Source of the DNA: Gallimonas merdigallinarum
GTDB taxonomy: Bacteria; Bacillota; Clostridia; Christensenellales; Borkfalkiaceae
Assembly: GCA_904390485.1 (NCBI GenBank)
Contig: CAJFLU010000002.1
Coordinates: forward strand, 1-64,000
Direction: 5' to 3'
Length of the DNA: 64,000 bases
Position 1 is the first letter of the stretch, and every line of letters begins with the position of its first letter. The translations under genes and the position numbers were made by a program. The notes beneath the pieces were generated by a model that saw only the letters and a program-made list of their open reading frames with translations, made no database searches and was not told the origin of the DNA. Of the stretch, positions 24,667-32,756 are shown piece after piece.

Positions 24667-25623
24667 ATGCAGTGGTGGGAAATCATATCGGACGCGCTGT
24701 TGGATACGCTCAAACTCTTTCCTTTTTTGTTTTTGCTCTATATCCTCATCGAGCTGATGGAGCACAACACCCGCGTGGGGCGTGCGAACCGCGCGCTTAC
24801 GGGGAAGTGGGCGCCGCTCGTCGGCGGCGCGACGGGGCTGATCCCCATGTGCGGATTTTCCGTGATGGCGGCAAAGCTGTACGAACACCGCCACGTCACG
24901 TTGGGAACGCTGCTCGCCGTGTTCATCACCACGAGCGACGAGGCGTTTCTCGTCATGCTCGTCTCCGATATGTCGTGGCTGAATAAGCTCGTCTCCATCG
25001 TCGCCATGTGCGGCATCAAACTCGTGATCGGCGTCGGGATCGGGTATCTGGCGGACGCGCTCTCCAAACGGCGTGCCGCCGTTCAGCCGCTCCCCGAATA
25101 CGACGTACACGGGCATCATCACGACCACGCGGAGCATCATCACGGAGAGGCTGCGCCTGCGGACGGCGCATATACCGCCTGCGAGCACGCGCACGCGGAA
25201 AAGTGGTATATGCTCTATCTCGTTTCGCCGCTCCTTCACGCGCTCAAAGTTGCGGCGTTCGTGCTCGCCGTCAACCTGCTGTTCGGGGTTTTGTTCGGAC
25301 TCATCGGCGAAGAAAACGTCATCGGATTCTTGCAGGGGAGCGGATATTGGTATCAGCCGCTCATCTGTTCCGTGCTCGGGCTGGTGCCGAACTGCGCGTC
25401 CTCCGTCATTCTTGCCGAGGTGTACGCCATGGGCGGGATCTCCTTCGGGAGCTGTCTTGCGGGGCTGATCGTCAACACGGGGCTGGGGATCCTCGTCCTT
25501 CTGCGCAACGTGAAGGATTGGAAGCGGAACGCGCTCATCATTTTCGGGCTGTTCCTGCTCGGCATGGCGGTCGGATACGCCGTCAACGGCGTGGAACTTG
25601 CGCTTCCTCCGCTGAATATTTGA
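24667..25623 (+). CDS. Putative heavy-metal exporter (ArsP_2-like, 10 TM)
   Basis: 318 residues with about eight to ten hydrophobic segments split by a hydrophilic loop (about residues 132-180). The loop is very rich in histidine (HGHHHDHAEHHH plus CEHAHAE). Each half carries a similar Gly/Pro-Asn/Cys motif (GLIPMCGFSVMAAKLYE and GLVPNCASSVILAEVYA), which indicates an internal duplication. This pattern fits the putative 10-TM heavy-metal exporter family (PF11449), where Mn or other divalent metals have been suggested as substrates. AGGAGGAGG precedes the ATG. The stop codon overlaps the -35 box of the next promoter. Confidence 0.8.
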   Translation: MQWWEIISDALLDTLKLFPFLFLLYILIELMEHNTRVGRANRALTGKWAPLVGGATGLIPMCGFSVMAAKLYEHRHVTLGTLLAVFITTSDEAFLVMLVSDMSWLNKLVSIVAMCGIKLVIGVGIGYLADALSKRRAAVQPLPEYDVHGHHHDHAEHHHGEAAPADGAYTACEHAHAEKWYMLYLVSPLLHALKVAAFVLAVNLLFGVLFGLIGEENVIGFLQGSGYWYQPLICSVLGLVPNCASSVILAEVYAMGGISFGSCLAGLIVNTGLGILVLLRNVKDWKRNALIIFGLFLLGMAVGYAVNGVELALPPLNI

Positions 25624-25648
25624 CAAACGGCGCGCCGCGGGGTATAAT
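25620..25648 (+). promoter_or_regulatory. Promoter of the hisC-like operon
   Basis: TTGACA (25620-25625) overlaps the TGA stop of the upstream gene (25621-25623). 17-bp spacer, TATAAT (25643-25648). Confidence 0.9.
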
Positions 25649-25692
25649 AGGGATAATAATTATATTCCTATGTTCCTATGCGGAGGGACGCC

Positions 25693-26754
25693 ATGGACTT
25701 TTTCAGCAAAAAGGCGCGCGGTATCACGCCCTATACGGCGGGCGAACAGCTTCGCGGCAAAACGTACGTCAAACTCAATACAAACGAAAATCCCTATCCG
25801 CCTTCTCCGCGCGTCATGGAAACGCTCGCGCGGATGAATCCCGATGATCTCCGCCGCTATCCGCGCCCCGACGCGGGGCGGCTGCGCGAAGCCCTCGCCG
25901 CGCGCGAAGGCGTTTCGCCCGAGAATATCTTCTGCGGAAACGGGTCGGACGAAGTGCTCGCGCTGAGCTTTCCCGCCTTTTTCGACGGGGACGGCGCGGG
26001 CGCTTGTTTTGCAGATATTACCTATTCCTTTTACGAGGTTTTCGCGGCGTTTTTCGGCATTCCCGTAAAAATCGTGCCGCTTATGCCCGATTTTACCCTC
26101 GCGCTCGACGCGATGCGCGCGGCGGACTGCCAAGGGTATTATATCGCCAATCCCAACGCGCCGACGGGGATCGGCATCGCGCGCGCAGAAATGGAGCGGT
26201 TCGTTGCGTCCGTACCCGATAGAATCGTGATCGCGGACGAGGCGTACATGGACTTTTTCGGCGAGAGCCTTGCGCCGCTCACGAAAAAATACGCGAATCT
26301 GCTCGTTATTAAGACGTTTTCCAAGAGCTACTCGCTCGCGGGAATGCGCTGCGGCTACGCGGTGGGCGACAGCGCGCTGATCGCGGGACTTATGCGCATG
26401 AAGGACTGTTTCAATTCCTATCCCGTGGACGCCGTCGCGGAAGCGGTTTGCGTCGCGGCGGTGCAGGACGAGGACTATCACGCCCGTACGGTACAGAGTA
26501 TCGTGTCTGAACGCAGCCGCGTCCGCGCGGAACTGCTGAACATGGGCTTTACCGTGCCCGAAAGCAAGGCGAATTTCCTCTTCGCGGGGCGCGCGAGCAG
26601 GAGCGGAGAGGAGATCTATCAGAGGCTCAAAGACGCGGGCGTGCTCGTCCGCTTCTGGGATAAACCCGTGCTGCGCGATTTCGTGCGCATCACGGTGGGT
26701 ACGCCCGCAGAGAACGACGCTCTGCTCGCACAACTTCATCAAATACTTTCATAG
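25693..26754 (+). CDS. hisC: Histidinol-phosphate aminotransferase family protein
   Basis: 353 residues. Class-I/II PLP-dependent aminotransferase. The NTNENPY substrate motif is at residues 29-35, Asn156 lies in NPNAPTG, Asp182 in ADEAY, and the PLP lysine Lys211 in TFSKSYSLAGMRCGY. The HisC assignment rests on overall pattern. The gene is not in a his operon, so a related amino donor role (aromatic or other imidazole-like substrates) is possible. The ATG at 25693 is preferred over one at 25678 because GGAGGG lies between them. The next gene starts 12 nt after the stop. Confidence 0.85.
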   Translation: MDFFSKKARGITPYTAGEQLRGKTYVKLNTNENPYPPSPRVMETLARMNPDDLRRYPRPDAGRLREALAAREGVSPENIFCGNGSDEVLALSFPAFFDGDGAGACFADITYSFYEVFAAFFGIPVKIVPLMPDFTLALDAMRAADCQGYYIANPNAPTGIGIARAEMERFVASVPDRIVIADEAYMDFFGESLAPLTKKYANLLVIKTFSKSYSLAGMRCGYAVGDSALIAGLMRMKDCFNSYPVDAVAEAVCVAAVQDEDYHARTVQSIVSERSRVRAELLNMGFTVPESKANFLFAGRASRSGEEIYQRLKDAGVLVRFWDKPVLRDFVRITVGTPAENDALLAQLHQILS

Positions 26755-26765
26755 GGAGGAGACCC

Positions 26766-27833
26766 ATGCGGCTCGACTCATCCGTACCGAAGATAAATCC
26801 CGCAGATGGCGGACGGTGCGGAGGGGGCGGGCTTTCCTTCTGTTCCGTACAGGAGGGCGCGGCGCGGTTTTTGCAGGGGCGCGCAGGAAAGGCGCTCATT
26901 GTTGCCGAGAGCGGCGCGTTTTCGGCGATGCTGCCCGCAGTGCGCGCGCCGCACACGCTCTCCGCCATGTGGGAGGGCGACGCGCTCCCGCTGTTCGCGC
27001 TGCCCGAGGCGGGCTGCGTTCTGGCGGCGGGCGGGGCGGAAGTCTTGAAGGCGGCGCGCTTTTTTGCCGCGGTGCGCGGAATTCCCTGCGCGCTCTTCCC
27101 CGCGGAAGCCGCGTTTGACGGCGTGCTGTCGGCGCGCGGCGAGGTAACGGTGGGCGGAAACCGCATCCGCGTTCCGCTCGCGGCGGGCGAGGTGTTCTGC
27201 GATCTTGCCTTTCTCCGTCCGTCTCTCTTCGAGGGCTATGCGCGGCTCATGCTTGCCCGCCTTGCGCGCTTCGAGGAGAAAGCCGTCGGGCTGATCTGCC
27301 GCCGCGCGTGGGGCGGAGAGGGGTACGAGGAAGCGTTCTCCCTTTCGGAAATGCGCGGCGAACTGTCGCCCGAAGAGATCGTGCGGCGGAACGCGCGCCT
27401 GCGGATGCTCGAAGAAGAGGGCGTGCCGCAGGGCGAAGGAATGCGGCCGGAAGGCTCGGCATATACGCGGTGGCAGGCGCTCTGCGCGCTCTACCTCGCA
27501 TTTTTTGCCAAGGGGAGACCGCGGCGTTACGCCGTTCCCGACTACGCCGCGCGCGCCGAACGCGCGCGCGTGCCGTATGCCTCGCTGAAAATTCCCTCGC
27601 GGGAGGAGTACGCCGCGCGGGCGCTGCGGCTGGAACGGGCGCGCGGAGAGCTGCTGGCGGAACTTCGCGCCGTGACCGCGCGCAAGAGCGCGTACGAACG
27701 GGCGTTGCGCGCCTATGCTCCCGTGCCGACGGGAAAACCCGACCTTACGATACTGAAAATACTGCCCGAGCGGGCGGGGGACGGACTTTGCGCCGTTATC
27801 CGCGATTTCGGGCTGATGGATTGGGAAATATGA
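26766..27833 (+). CDS. Degenerate glycerol-1-phosphate dehydrogenase-like (AraM-like) protein
   Basis: 355 residues. By eye the order of landmarks follows AraM/iron-alcohol-dehydrogenase proteins: VLAAGGAEVLKAARFFA (85-101, nucleotide loop), IPCALFPAEAAFDGVLSA (106-123), GEVFCDLAFLRP (141-152) and a C-terminal ILKILPERAGDGLCAVI. The residues that should do the work look lost. The GGGT-type loop reads GGAE, the metal-binding Asp segment (GFGDMLGK in AraM) reads YARLMLAR, and no HG metal histidines are found. It is probably not an active dehydrogenase. The next gene encodes an AraL-type HAD phosphatase and overlaps by 4 nt, recalling the araL-araM pair of Bacillus. Confidence 0.6.
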   Translation: MRLDSSVPKINPADGGRCGGGGLSFCSVQEGAARFLQGRAGKALIVAESGAFSAMLPAVRAPHTLSAMWEGDALPLFALPEAGCVLAAGGAEVLKAARFFAAVRGIPCALFPAEAAFDGVLSARGEVTVGGNRIRVPLAAGEVFCDLAFLRPSLFEGYARLMLARLARFEEKAVGLICRRAWGGEGYEEAFSLSEMRGELSPEEIVRRNARLRMLEEEGVPQGEGMRPEGSAYTRWQALCALYLAFFAKGRPRRYAVPDYAARAERARVPYASLKIPSREEYAARALRLERARGELLAELRAVTARKSAYERALRAYAPVPTGKPDLTILKILPERAGDGLCAVIRDFGLMDWEI

Positions 27834-28615
27834 CCAAAGAAGAATTGCTGCAAACGACCGATTTATTTTTGCTCGACCTCGACGGGACCGTCTATCTGGA
27901 CGAAACGCCCATCGGGGAAATGCGCGAAACGCTCGCTCGGCTCCGCGCCTGCGGAAAAAAGCTGGTGTACCTCACAAACAACTCGTCCAAAACGCCCGAC
28001 GAATACGAGAAAAAGCTCGGGCGCATCGGACTTTGGGGGGAGGGAGACGCCGTTTACACCTCCGCCATGGCGGCGATCGAATATCTTTCGGAGCATCATG
28101 CGGGGGCGCGGGTGCACGTTCTGGCGACGGACGCGGTGCGCGCGCAGTTCGCCCGCGCGGGCATCGCGCTCGACGATGAAACGCCCGAAGTCTGCGTACT
28201 GGCGTACGACGTGACGCTCGATTTCGCCAAGATGAAGCGGTTCAACGAGTTTCTGGCGGGCGGCGCGGTATATATTGCCACCCATCCCGACGACGTATGC
28301 CCCACGGCGGGCGTGCCGATGCCTGACGTCGGGTCTTTTCTGGCGCTCTTCGAGCGTTCGTCGGGCAGAACGCCTTCCGTCATCTGCGGCAAGCCGTACA
28401 CCGTCATGGGCGCGTGCGTCGCGCGGGCGTTCGGCGTGCCGTCCGGGCGCACCTGCATGGTCGGCGACAGAATGCACACCGATATCCGCTTCGGGAACGC
28501 CAACGGCATGAAGAGCCTTCTGGTGCTTTCGGGCGAAACGACGCGGGAAAATATGAAAAATTTCCCCGATCAGCCCGATCTCGTGCTGGAAAGTCTGAAT
28601 GAAATTTTCAAATAG
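27830..28615 (+). CDS. HAD phosphatase, NagD/AraL type
   Basis: 261 residues. HAD-IIA phosphatase with the nucleophile motif DLDGTVYLD at residues 15-23, motif II LTNNSS, motif III lysine in CGKPY and motif IV GDRMHTDIRFG. The C2 cap is inserted between motifs II and III as in NagD, AraL and p-nitrophenyl phosphatases. The substrate is probably a small sugar or triose phosphate. The start ATG overlaps the previous stop (ATGA), so it is translationally coupled to the AraM-like gene. Confidence 0.9.
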   Translation: MTKEELLQTTDLFLLDLDGTVYLDETPIGEMRETLARLRACGKKLVYLTNNSSKTPDEYEKKLGRIGLWGEGDAVYTSAMAAIEYLSEHHAGARVHVLATDAVRAQFARAGIALDDETPEVCVLAYDVTLDFAKMKRFNEFLAGGAVYIATHPDDVCPTAGVPMPDVGSFLALFERSSGRTPSVICGKPYTVMGACVARAFGVPSGRTCMVGDRMHTDIRFGNANGMKSLLVLSGETTRENMKNFPDQPDLVLESLNEIFK

Positions 28616-28618
28616 CGT

Positions 28619-28646
28619 TTGAAGCCGCCGCAAAAGGTGGTAAAAT
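28619..28646 (+). promoter_or_regulatory. Candidate promoter of the partner-switching operon
   Basis: TTGAAG (28619-28624), 16-bp spacer, TAAAAT (28641-28646). The overlapping GGTAAAATTA (28639-28648) also fits the loose SigF/SigG -10 pattern with GTTTG 17 nt upstream, so either SigA or the encoded sigma could read it. Confidence 0.5.
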
Positions 28647-28687
28647 TATAGTAAGGGCCGCGTTACCTGCACGCGGCGGAGGAAATC

Positions 28688-28990
28688 ATGAAAGAAGTTA
28701 CGTTACTCACCAATTCTCCCTTCACGCTCGCGCTCAGCGGCGTGATCGATTCGGGAAACGCCGAAGAGTTTTACGCGGCGGTCAGGGCGTTTTACGGGCA
28801 GTCCGATTCCGACATCGTATTTTCGTGCGAGAAACTTGAATTTCTCGATTCCACGGCGCTCGGCACGTTCGTAAAAATTCTCAAATTCGTCAAGATGAAC
28901 GGTCACGGCTTGAAGCTCACGGGGCTGAATCCCCGCCTGAAAAAGCTGTTCGTCATCTGCGCGCTCGATAAGATCATGGAGATAGAATGA
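28688..28990 (+). CDS. Anti-sigma factor antagonist (STAS domain)
   Basis: 100-residue STAS domain like SpoIIAA and RsbV. The phosphorylatable serine is Ser55 in LEFLDSTALGTFVKI. In these systems the unphosphorylated STAS protein binds the anti-sigma kinase and frees the sigma factor. It is the first gene of a four-gene run in which every start overlaps the previous stop (ATGA). GGAGG lies just before the ATG. Confidence 0.92.
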   Translation: MKEVTLLTNSPFTLALSGVIDSGNAEEFYAAVRAFYGQSDSDIVFSCEKLEFLDSTALGTFVKILKFVKMNGHGLKLTGLNPRLKKLFVICALDKIMEIE

Positions 28991-29358
28991 TGGACGAATT
29001 ACTCAGTTTACGCGTTGCGCTCAGTCCCGACGTGATGACGACGGTGCGGCTTGCAACGGGCGGCTTATGTTCGCTCGTCTCTTTGAGCTATGACGACGGC
29101 GAGGACTGCAAGGTCTGCGTGACCGAGAGCCTTCTGCTCCTTCTGCGCGGCGGGTATGCGTCCGCCCGCGTCGCCTTTGCCGACGGCGACGAACTTTCCG
29201 TCTCCGTGGAGGGCGACGGAGAACGCGGACAGGGTGCAGGCTGCGAGGAGGACGAGATCGCCCTCGCGCTCATCAACGCGCTCGCGCGCGGCGTCGTGAT
29301 GGAGAGACGGGACGGCGCGATCGCAAAGATTACGTTTACCTTCGGAAAGCAGGCATGA
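28987..29358 (+). CDS. Degenerate RsbW/SpoIIAB-like protein (probable pseudo-kinase)
   Basis: 123 residues that follow the RsbW fold in order: LRVALSPDVMTTVRLATGG, SYDDGEDCKVCVTES, then a DELSVSVEG strand. The N box of true kinases (SEACTNAVxHAY) reads TESLLLLLRGGY here (46-57), so the Mg/ATP asparagine is Leu51. The DxGxGF box is VEGDGERGQ. ATP binding is therefore doubtful. The position between the STAS gene and the sigma gene is where spoIIAB or rsbW normally sits. An alternative ATG one codon later (28990) is possible. Confidence 0.75.
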   Translation: MMDELLSLRVALSPDVMTTVRLATGGLCSLVSLSYDDGEDCKVCVTESLLLLLRGGYASARVAFADGDELSVSVEGDGERGQGAGCEEDEIALALINALARGVVMERRDGAIAKITFTFGKQA

Positions 29359-30083
29359 ACGACGAAGAACTTTTCCAAAAATACCGCGAAACGGGCGACA
29401 TTGCCATCCGCAATCAGATCGTGGAAAAATATCTCTACATAGCCTCCGTGCTCGCCAAAAAATTCGTCGGGCGCGGCGTGGAGTATGACGATCTGTATCA
29501 GGTCGCCTCGCTCGCGCTCATCAAGGGCGTGGAGCGCTTCGACGAACGGAAGGGGCTGAAATTCTCTACGTTCATCACGCCCACCATCACGGGCGAGATC
29601 AAGAACTATTTCCGCGACCGCTCCCGCCTCGTACACCTGCCGCGCAAAGTGAGCGAGCTGAGGGTGAGCATCAAGCGCGAAGCGGAAAAATACCTTGCGG
29701 AGACGGGGAAAAACGCCACCGCGAAGGAGCTTGCCGCGCGCCTCGGGGTGAGCGAAGAAGAGGTGCTGCGCTGTTCGGAGGCTGGCGGGGTCGTCTCGCT
29801 CGACAGCACCGTGGATCACGAAGGCGACAGCATGAGCCTGCACGACGTGCTCCCTGCCGAGGAGAACATTTTCGAGGACGTGGAGAACAGAGACGCGGTC
29901 CGCGCCGCGCTTTCGACGCTCTCCGATCAGGAGCGCGCGCTCGTCAAATACCGTTTCGGGCATGAGCTTTCGCAGATGGAGACGGCAAAGAGAATGGGCG
30001 TTTCGCAGATGAACGTCTCGCGCATGGAGCGCAAGATCCTGCAAAAACTAAGGGAAAACCTCAAAAAGTCGATGGTGGAATGA
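29355..30083 (+). CDS. RNA polymerase sigma factor, SigB/SigF/SigG subfamily
   Basis: 242 residues. Region 2 is clear (DDLYQVASLALIKGVERFD and FSTFITPTITGEIKNYFRD, residues 45-93), region 3 has HLPRKVSEL, and region 4 ends with a helix-turn-helix (LSQMETAKRMGVSQMNVSRME). The combination and length match the SigB/SigF/SigG branch of sigma-70. Its operon with STAS and RsbW-like genes resembles spoIIAA-spoIIAB-sigF. I cannot tell a forespore sigma from a stress sigma by eye. It overlaps its neighbours by 4 nt on both sides. Confidence 0.9.
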   Translation: MNDEELFQKYRETGDIAIRNQIVEKYLYIASVLAKKFVGRGVEYDDLYQVASLALIKGVERFDERKGLKFSTFITPTITGEIKNYFRDRSRLVHLPRKVSELRVSIKREAEKYLAETGKNATAKELAARLGVSEEEVLRCSEAGGVVSLDSTVDHEGDSMSLHDVLPAEENIFEDVENRDAVRAALSTLSDQERALVKYRFGHELSQMETAKRMGVSQMNVSRMERKILQKLRENLKKSMVE

Positions 30084-30442
30084 TGGATTTCAAAGTGGAC
30101 GATTACGATGCGCTGCGGCGCGCGCTTGCCGCAATGTGCGACGCGCTCGAACAGGACGCCGTTTCCGACGACGCCGTATTTAATTGCAGGCTCGTCGCCA
30201 ACGAGCTGCTCGTGAACGCGCTGCAATACGGCGGCGGTTGCGCGGCGTTCAGCGTTCGCCGCGACGGGAATACGCTGCGCATCAGCGTGCGGAGCGAGAT
30301 CGCGTTCTGCCCGCCCGTAACGTCCACCTGCTCGGGCGCAGACGACGAACGCGGCAGGGGATTATACCTCGTTGACGCGCTCAGCGAAGCCCGCGGGTAC
30401 AGCGACGAAGAGGGCATTTGCGTTGTGATCCGTCTCATCTGA
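30080..30442 (+). CDS. RsbW-like anti-sigma ATPase (HATPase_c_2)
   Basis: 120 residues, compact GHKL ATPase domain. The N box is intact (ANELLVNALQYGGG, residues 40-53, Asn46), and a glycine-rich lid follows (DERGRGLYLVDAL). It lacks the longer C-terminal part of SpoIIAB. As the only intact ATPase in the operon it may be the actual anti-sigma kinase, placed after the sigma gene rather than before it. It overlaps the sigma gene by 4 nt, and a strong hairpin follows. Confidence 0.85.
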   Translation: MMDFKVDDYDALRRALAAMCDALEQDAVSDDAVFNCRLVANELLVNALQYGGGCAAFSVRRDGNTLRISVRSEIAFCPPVTSTCSGADDERGRGLYLVDALSEARGYSDEEGICVVIRLI

Positions 30443-30467
30443 TTGTAATTTGTTTTTTATAGCAACC

Positions 30468-30506
30468 GCGCGCCCCGCATTTTTGCGGGGCGCGCGCAGT
30501 CTTTTC
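30468..30506 (+). terminator. Terminator after the partner-switching operon
   Basis: 12-bp perfect stem (30468-30479 with 30484-30495), T-rich loop and a CTTTTCTC tail. Confidence 0.8.
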
Positions 30507-30567
30507 TCAAAGAGGGGGAGGTGACACAAACTTATGCACCTGACGGGCGATGACGTTCGCTTTGATA

Positions 30568-30601
30568 CAAAAAAAGCTCCGCGCAGTCAGCGCGGAGCTT
30601 T
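30568..30601 (-). terminator. Terminator of the minus-strand membrane protein gene
   Basis: 12-bp stem (30601-30590 with 30584-30573 read on the minus strand) followed by seven T. Confidence 0.9.
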
Positions 30602-30611
30602 CGGTTATTTT

Positions 30612-32414
30612 TTAGTTGCGGCTGACGTAGACGTACAGCTTATCGAGCAGCGCGGAGGAGATGTGGCTGCGGAATCTGCCGAAGTAAATGAATACCTTCG
30701 AGAAGAATTCGCGGTTGTCTCCGCCGATCACGTACGCGGGCAGATATGCGAGATCGCCGTACTTGTTCGCGATGAACAGATCGCCGAACTCGTTCTTTTC
30801 CTGCGGCGTAAGGCTGTTGATGAAGGAATCGTAAGTGTACTGCGTTGCGTCGTATGCAGGCGCGGGAACGGGCTGGGGCACGGGCGCAGGCTGTGCAAAG
30901 ACGGGCGCGGGGGTCGGCTGATATGCCGCCGCGGCAGTGTTTGCCGTCTCCGGTTCGATGCCCTTGGCGAGCGCAGCCATACTGCGTTCAAATTCGCTCA
31001 TCGCCTCTTCCTTGACGGGCTCGGGCGCGGGCTCGGGCTGGGGCGCGGGCGCGGGAACGGGCTGTTCCGCCGCCGGCTGTACCGCAGGCTGGGGCGCAGC
31101 GTAGTAAGGCATGGGGTAGAAGGGCATGACGGGCTGCTGACCGTACATTGCGGGCGTCACGTTCACCGTCACGTTCTGCGGCGGCTGCTGTTCCGCCGTC
31201 TGCGGCGCGACGTTGACCGTCACGTTCTTGGCGACTTCCTGCGAGCCTTCCGTCACGGAGAGGGCTGCGGGCGTCTGCTCCTTCTGCGCATAAGCCGAAG
31301 CGGATGCGGGCTGCGCGGCGGGCGCGACCTGGGCGGCGGGCGCAACGGCTGCCGCCGCGGGGGAAGCCGTAGGTTGATCGAGCGATTTGCTCGTCTCTTC
31401 CGCTTCGTTTCTGCGCGCTTTCGTCGCCTGCACGATGGCGATCACGAGCGAGAGCAGGAGCGCCGCCAGAGGCGCGGCAAGCATGAGAATGACGGAGAGC
31501 ATCTGCGTATCGAACAGCGCCCATTCGTTGCCCAGCCCGTTCGCGACGAAGGCGAGAACCGCCGCCGCGAGCAGAAGCCCGAAACGGACCGCGTCAAATA
31601 CGTACGCCTTTTTCGCGCTCAGGCGGACGGAGGACGCGACGAAGTTGAACGCAATCAGCGCAGCGAGCGCAAGCGCGGAGATCCCGAAGAAGAGATTTTC
31701 GCGGAGCGCCGCCGTGCCGCCGAGAAGGGTGAGCTGCGCGAACAGCGACTGCGTATTGCAGAGCGCGTAGATCGTGAGCGCCGTCAGCAGGAAGAGCACA
31801 AAGTTGAGAAGCCCGAGTCCCTTGCGGCGGGCAAGCGCGGCGATCACAAGGCAGATCAGCATCACGCCGCCGATGATCGCGGTGGGAATATCGAACATAA
31901 CGCGCGCGAAGCCGTCCGCCATGAGGCGCGCCGCGTAGAAGTTGGTCGCGAACAGACCGGCGTAGCCGAGGAACACGAACACCGCGCTCGTCATGGCGCA
32001 GCCCTTCGCGGCTTTGCGCGAAACAAACGAGATAACGCCCAGCACGAGCGAGAGGACGATTGCAAGCGCCGTCATTGCGGAAGAGAGCAAGAGCGACGCG
32101 TCCACGATATTGAGCGGGTGATAGATGTAGTCTTTCAGATAGCTCAGAATGCCGACGTCGTTGAAGACCGTTCTCGCATAAAAGATGAAGAACCCGATGA
32201 GCGATCCGTCAAGCACGCCGCCCTGCGCGCTGAAAACATCGCTGTGGGCGAGGAATCCCACCCATTTGGAGAGCAGCCCGATAAAGAGCCCTCCGACGGC
32301 GGCAATGAATGCGATGACTGCAAGCGTACGGTATCCGCCTGCGGAATACGTCTGTTCGGGAGTTTCTGTGGCGACCATGCCCGCAGTTACCTGTTCAGTC
32401 TGGTTTTGGCTCAT
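30612..32414 (-). CDS. Large membrane protein with Pro/Ala-rich linker and conserved C-terminal domain, unknown function
   Basis: 600 residues, family not recognised. Residues about 30-345 hold roughly nine hydrophobic segments. Residues 350-520 are a low-complexity linker rich in Pro, Ala and Gln (repeated PAPVPQPVPAPA-like runs and two NVTVNV segments). The last 75 residues form a compact non-repetitive domain (SFINSLTPQEKNEFGDLFI ... YLPAYVIGGDNREFFSKVFI ... ISSALLDKLYVYV). That domain is cytoplasmic if the membrane count is odd. The ATG at 32414 has GGAG 10 nt upstream; a GTG three codons earlier lies too close to it. It has its own promoter and terminator. Confidence 0.8.
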   Translation of the reverse strand: MSQNQTEQVTAGMVATETPEQTYSAGGYRTLAVIAFIAAVGGLFIGLLSKWVGFLAHSDVFSAQGGVLDGSLIGFFIFYARTVFNDVGILSYLKDYIYHPLNIVDASLLLSSAMTALAIVLSLVLGVISFVSRKAAKGCAMTSAVFVFLGYAGLFATNFYAARLMADGFARVMFDIPTAIIGGVMLICLVIAALARRKGLGLLNFVLFLLTALTIYALCNTQSLFAQLTLLGGTAALRENLFFGISALALAALIAFNFVASSVRLSAKKAYVFDAVRFGLLLAAAVLAFVANGLGNEWALFDTQMLSVILMLAAPLAALLLSLVIAIVQATKARRNEAEETSKSLDQPTASPAAAAVAPAAQVAPAAQPASASAYAQKEQTPAALSVTEGSQEVAKNVTVNVAPQTAEQQPPQNVTVNVTPAMYGQQPVMPFYPMPYYAAPQPAVQPAAEQPVPAPAPQPEPAPEPVKEEAMSEFERSMAALAKGIEPETANTAAAAYQPTPAPVFAQPAPVPQPVPAPAYDATQYTYDSFINSLTPQEKNEFGDLFIANKYGDLAYLPAYVIGGDNREFFSKVFIYFGRFRSHISSALLDKLYVYVSRN

Positions 32415-32481
32415 GCTGTTCACACTCCGAAATTAGTTTGCTCGATTGCGGGAATTTAAAAGATTCCCCATGTTTCAATTC

Positions 32482-32511
32482 ATTATAGCACGGGTGTGCG
32501 GGGTATGTCAA
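32482..32511 (-). promoter_or_regulatory. Promoter of the 600-residue membrane protein gene
   Basis: On the minus strand TTGACA (32511-32506), 18-bp spacer, TATAAT (32487-32482). Confidence 0.85.
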
Positions 32512-32615
32512 TAAACTTCTCCGAAAAAAGATATTTTTGTGCACTTTTTCATGCACCATGTCCGCGGCGGGAATGTGAAATCGCAGACATGGGTGGGGTA
32601 TTTTGGAGAAAATTC

Positions 32616-32644
32616 TTGCTATTTGCGCGCGGAGATGGTATAAT
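32616..32644 (+). promoter_or_regulatory. Promoter of the PucR-family regulator
   Basis: TTGCTA (32616-32621), 17-bp spacer, TATAAT (32639-32644). The leader is about 105 nt. Confidence 0.8.
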
Positions 32645-32652
32645 AGGACCGA

Positions 32653-32678
32653 CGTATGGGTAAAAATACCCAAATACG
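32653..32678 (+). promoter_or_regulatory. Inverted repeat at the transcription start, candidate operator
   Basis: CGTATGGGTA (32653-32662), AAAA, TACCCA-AA-TACG (32667-32678). It covers the expected first 30 transcribed bases, so it could be an autoregulatory site or a 5' hairpin that protects the mRNA. Confidence 0.45.
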
Positions 32679-32756
32679 GGGCGAAAGTCAGGAAACGCGC
32701 CTGCGCGCGGAGCGCGAAAAGCGGCGTTCGGGGCGGCGCGAAGGGGGATTTTACGG

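Noticed and set aside
28639..28648. GGTAAAATTA as a definite SigF/SigG-type promoter
   Set aside because: The -10 pattern fits but is loose and the -35 spacing is off by one or two. A SigA reading of the same bases is equally good, so it is only mentioned as an option.
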